A DNA stretch of 64,000 nt from Chitinivibrionales bacterium (lineage in GTDB: Bacteria > Fibrobacterota > Chitinivibrionia > Chitinivibrionales > WJKA01), in assembly GCA_014728295.1 (NCBI GenBank), contig WJLW01000033.1, positions 1 to 64,000 of the forward strand, read 5' to 3'. Below, in pieces: positions 61,387 through 64,000 of the stretch; position 1 is the first letter of the stretch; each line of letters begins with the position of its first letter. The position numbers and the translations under genes are program-made. The notes under the pieces were generated by a model. The model ran no database searches. It saw only the letters and a program-made list of their open reading frames with translations, and was not told the DNA's origin.

Positions 61387-64000
61387 TTAAAGAAATGCCT
61401 TGACCTCTACCGATACGACGTGCACGCCGCGTCCGTAATTGTCTTCTCCCTTTTTGCGATGAATTTCACCGCGATAAGAAGCATGCAGATTAAAGTGCTC
61501 GCCCAGCCTGAAATCGGCAAATATGTCGATGAGATGGCTGAATCCGCTCGTCAGGCCGCGTGAGTACAGGTCGTTGATCGAGTTTTCGAAATCAGAGTAG
61601 GAAAAAGAATAAGATGCCTCGGCAAAGCCACGCTGCAGCGGGCGCCAGGATAGTCCAGGCTTGACAATTGCGTACCAGCCTTGCGCATCAGCATAAGCAT
61701 TTCGCGGCGTATCGGATTGCTGGCGGGCAAATCCGCCGGTCTGTTTGACATAAAATGAGAGCGCCGGTGTTGTGTTGAGCCGTTCCTCAAGCTCCCAGGC
61801 CTGATCGGTGAGCAGATAGCGCGCAGTGCCCAGGCCTCGCCCGGCATGACGTTTTCGCAGAAATTCTGCGCTCAGGCCGAGCAAAAATTTGTTCCATGTC
61901 TTGTCGACTTCGCCGCCCCACTCCACGCCGCGTTCACCGAAACTGCGTACGATTTTTTCGAATGGCTTGCCGAATAGACCGGCATGCCATCCTGCAAATT
62001 GTTCGGGACGCCAGTCGACCTGCTGACGATAAAGCAGCGACGCGAATTTTACGGATGTGTCGACGGGGATTTTGGTATCCCCGGATCTAATCGTATCCGC
62101 CAGGGTAAATGCTCCCGGCAGCCAGGACCAGTTTGAATTGTCGTCATTCAGGGTAATGTGCTCTTCCACCTGCGAGGTGGCACGCCACTCGAGATCTTTG
62201 AACAGACCGGTGATACGCTCGCTTTCCGGGAAAAACGCCCAGTTGAAGCTCAATTGTGTTTTACGTACACGCTGGTCCCCGGGAACCCGCTTTTCAATGA
62301 TATCATAGTCACCCCCGGGAAACGGTATGAATTCCTGCAGGGTATCATCGTAAATATAGCTGCCCAGGCCGCTCACGACGCGTTTGGGGACTTGCCGGAA
62401 GAGCGAGGCATTTTCGGAATTGACCGAGTAATCAAGCGTGGAAGTAAAGCCGGTGGAACGCGGCGCCAGGTCGTTGCGTACTTTGATGAGCGTTGAGGTC
62501 CTGGTCTGGCGGCTTTGCACCAGTGAATCGCGATGATAGGCCGATGATGCACTGAGCTTCCAGCCGGGCAGTATTTTCCTGCGCATGCTTTGTTTCCAGA
62601 TGAAGACGATACCCGAATCTGCTGCGTCTGCTATGCGTCTGGCGCCAAACCTGCGTTGGCTGTAGGTTATTTCTTGCTCTAATGCAAGCGGTGCAAAGCT
62701 GAATCCCCCGCCGGCAAGTGCGTGTCCTTTTCCGGTAGTATCATTCCAGAACCACTCATTGCCGCCAAGCAGGTAGAGACCGAATGGCTTGTGCGTGAAG
62801 TTCAGCTTCAGTCTGTTGCGCCGGCTCTGTTCGTCGCTCATGTCAACTTTGTGGCGAAAATAGGCCCCGTCGTACTGCGCTTCGAACCATTCGGTGGGGG
62901 AGAGGTTCGTGTTGTTGGCAATGCGGTCGGTGATCAGCGTGTCATTGCGCCAGAGTTGTCCGTATGAAAATTCGGTCAGGGATTGCGGCAAAAAAGCCAG
63001 TCCAATCGATGCACTCCAGTCGTTGCGTTGCGAGTGTGTTGACGAAAGCGTCGTGTCATTCCATTGCTGCCGTTGATCCGCCGCGCTGAGGATGTTCTGA
63101 GTGAAGTCGCGGGTGATCAGGTGGTGATTTCCGGAAAGCCACAGACCCGGTTTTTCAACCTGTTTGCGGCCCAGTACGAATGACGAGCGGGAAGCCGCCC
63201 CGAGATTGTCATCGTCATCCAGCGACGAAAACAGATTGCGGTCGCGTTCCTGGCCGGCAATTGTGACCGATGCGGTAAACCACGAATTCGGCTTTACTGA
63301 TACTCCTAACTCTCCGAGCGTCGTGCGCCCCGGCAGCGGCAATTCGGCAATGGGACTGAAATTTCCCGCATTGCTCCCGGCATGTCGATGTATCTCTCGC
63401 CAGTCGCCGGCATAGCGCACCGAATCAACGACATAGTCTCCCTGCCCGTCGCCAACGTTGGTAAAGGTGACTTTGTACAGCGCAGAGGTGATGCCGGTTG
63501 CGACGGGATTGGTATAAATCCAGAAGCCGGCAGAGTCACGGTACAGGTTCTCCACGACGGATACACTGTCGACATGCACGGCCTGAACCCGTTCCGAAAT
63601 CGAGCGGAAAGTCGATCGATCTCCGCCGCGGGCAAGAGAATCTCTGTCTGCTGAGGAAAGCGATAGTTCAAGCGGGTGATTTTTGTTATCGGACTCATAC
63701 CAGAGCGCCCCACTGAGGCTGAGCTGCGAATCTGCAGCCGCATAGCCGAGCCGGGTTCCCGCGACACTTCGTTGGTAATCGAAGGTGCGATATTCATACT
63801 CGATGCGGATAATGTCGTCATCCTTAATCAGATACCGGGGTGAAAAGGTAATGGTTCCAAAATCATAATCAACCTCGACTGCCTCATCCGGCCCCTCTTT
63901 GACGGATTGGCCATTGACGCTGATTCTGACTGTGCCCCCGACCGGCGTAATAAACTGCTGCTCTCCGTTCCCGGTCAATTTGTATGGTCCCTGCAGGCCG
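61387..64000 (-). CDS. large outer-membrane beta-barrel-like protein, N-terminus outside window
   Basis: At least 870 residues; the frame is open through the right edge (GPYKLTGNGEQQ), so the start is missing. Near the visible N-terminus the pattern PVGGTVRISVNGQSVKEG, then VEVDYDFGTITFSPRYLI, then RIEYEYRTFDYQRSV resembles large FCB-group outer-membrane proteins that have no assigned function. The rest is long alternating aromatic/polar beta-strands with conserved tryptophans, and ends in VHVVSVEVKAFL, where a final aromatic residue suggests a signal for barrel assembly. A role in surface structure or secretion is likely but unproven. Confidence 0.7.
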   Translation of the reverse strand, partial: GLQGPYKLTGNGEQQFITPVGGTVRISVNGQSVKEGPDEAVEVDYDFGTITFSPRYLIKDDDIIRIEYEYRTFDYQRSVAGTRLGYAAADSQLSLSGALWYESDNKNHPLELSLSSADRDSLARGGDRSTFRSISERVQAVHVDSVSVVENLYRDSAGFWIYTNPVATGITSALYKVTFTNVGDGQGDYVVDSVRYAGDWREIHRHAGSNAGNFSPIAELPLPGRTTLGELGVSVKPNSWFTASVTIAGQERDRNLFSSLDDDDNLGAASRSSFVLGRKQVEKPGLWLSGNHHLITRDFTQNILSAADQRQQWNDTTLSSTHSQRNDWSASIGLAFLPQSLTEFSYGQLWRNDTLITDRIANNTNLSPTEWFEAQYDGAYFRHKVDMSDEQSRRNRLKLNFTHKPFGLYLLGGNEWFWNDTTGKGHALAGGGFSFAPLALEQEITYSQRRFGARRIADAADSGIVFIWKQSMRRKILPGWKLSASSAYHRDSLVQSRQTRTSTLIKVRNDLAPRSTGFTSTLDYSVNSENASLFRQVPKRVVSGLGSYIYDDTLQEFIPFPGGDYDIIEKRVPGDQRVRKTQLSFNWAFFPESERITGLFKDLEWRATSQVEEHITLNDDNSNWSWLPGAFTLADTIRSGDTKIPVDTSVKFASLLYRQQVDWRPEQFAGWHAGLFGKPFEKIVRSFGERGVEWGGEVDKTWNKFLLGLSAEFLRKRHAGRGLGTARYLLTDQAWELEERLNTTPALSFYVKQTGGFARQQSDTPRNAYADAQGWYAIVKPGLSWRPLQRGFAEASYSFSYSDFENSINDLYSRGLTSGFSHLIDIFADFRLGEHFNLHASYRGEIHRKKGEDNYGRGVHVVSVEVKAFL

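Noticed and set aside
1-64000. CRISPR arrays, rRNA or tRNA genes
   Set aside because: No regularly spaced direct repeats and no tRNA-like T-loop plus acceptor pairing were seen in the intergenic gaps; a tRNAscan and CRISPR search would be needed to be certain.

Overview
The window comes from a Gram-negative, strictly anaerobic bacterium. A lipoprotein and a large outer-membrane-type beta protein (cut by the right edge) point to a double membrane. A complete CO dehydrogenase/acetyl-CoA synthase carbon branch, an oxygen-sensitive ThiH rather than ThiO, and a V/A-type ATPase laid out as in Chlamydia, spirochaetes, Bacteroidetes and Fibrobacter (E, DUF2764, A, B, D, I, K) fit an uncultured FCB-like or neighbouring lineage. 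The taxon is an inference; no rRNA or tRNA gene was seen.

Layout. 1-400: 3' end of a group II intron whose reverse transcriptase has lost its middle, abutting mrfA. 0.4-12.6 kb: housekeeping and accessory genes (mrfA, a lipoprotein, murJ, a double-HTH regulator, cutA, a GH13 phosphorylase, a response regulator, an HrpA-type helicase). 12.7-20.9 kb (minus): V-ATPase operon with a probable Na+ site in its rotor subunit, then a STAS protein. 21.1-24.2 kb (plus): hypA, hypB and a GH36-type glycosidase. 24.2-34.7 kb (minus): six co-directional genes for a hybrid histidine kinase, serine acetyltransferase, PilZ protein, TPR protein, a 1655-residue DUF6079/BrxC-like ATPase fused to a PglZ-type phosphatase domain, and an overlapping membrane protein. 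34.8-40.3 kb (plus): homocysteine methyltransferase, a Tat-exported aldo/keto reductase-ferredoxin with a DUF6599-like partner, an arylamine N-acetyltransferase-like protein with DUF4416, and a peroxiredoxin-like protein. 40.3-52.9 kb (minus): Wood-Ljungdahl carbonyl-branch locus (two CooC ATPases, CooS/AcsA, a natural AcsB-AcsD fusion, AcsC, the corrinoid-protein activator and a small zinc ribbon), preceded by a core-MetE-type methionine synthase and a broken four-helix-bundle gene. 52.9-57.2 kb: two divergent polytopic glycosyltransferase-like proteins. 57.4-64 kb: a beta-propeller protein with an acidic tail, thiS-thiG-thiH, a Nudix hydrolase and the truncated outer-membrane protein gene.

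How it fits together. CooS reduces CO2 to CO. The fused AcsB-AcsD, with AcsC, should take a methyl group from the corrinoid protein and make acetyl-CoA. The activator (RACo-like) re-reduces the corrinoid, and CooC1/CooC2 and probably HypA/HypB supply nickel. The core-MetE enzyme next door may divert corrinoid-borne methyl groups to methionine. A sodium-type V-ATPase would suit an energy-limited anaerobe. The most unusual items are the AcsB-AcsD fusion, the DUF6079-PglZ fusion in a signalling-rich operon, and a 10-G tract at the thiS/thiG junction.
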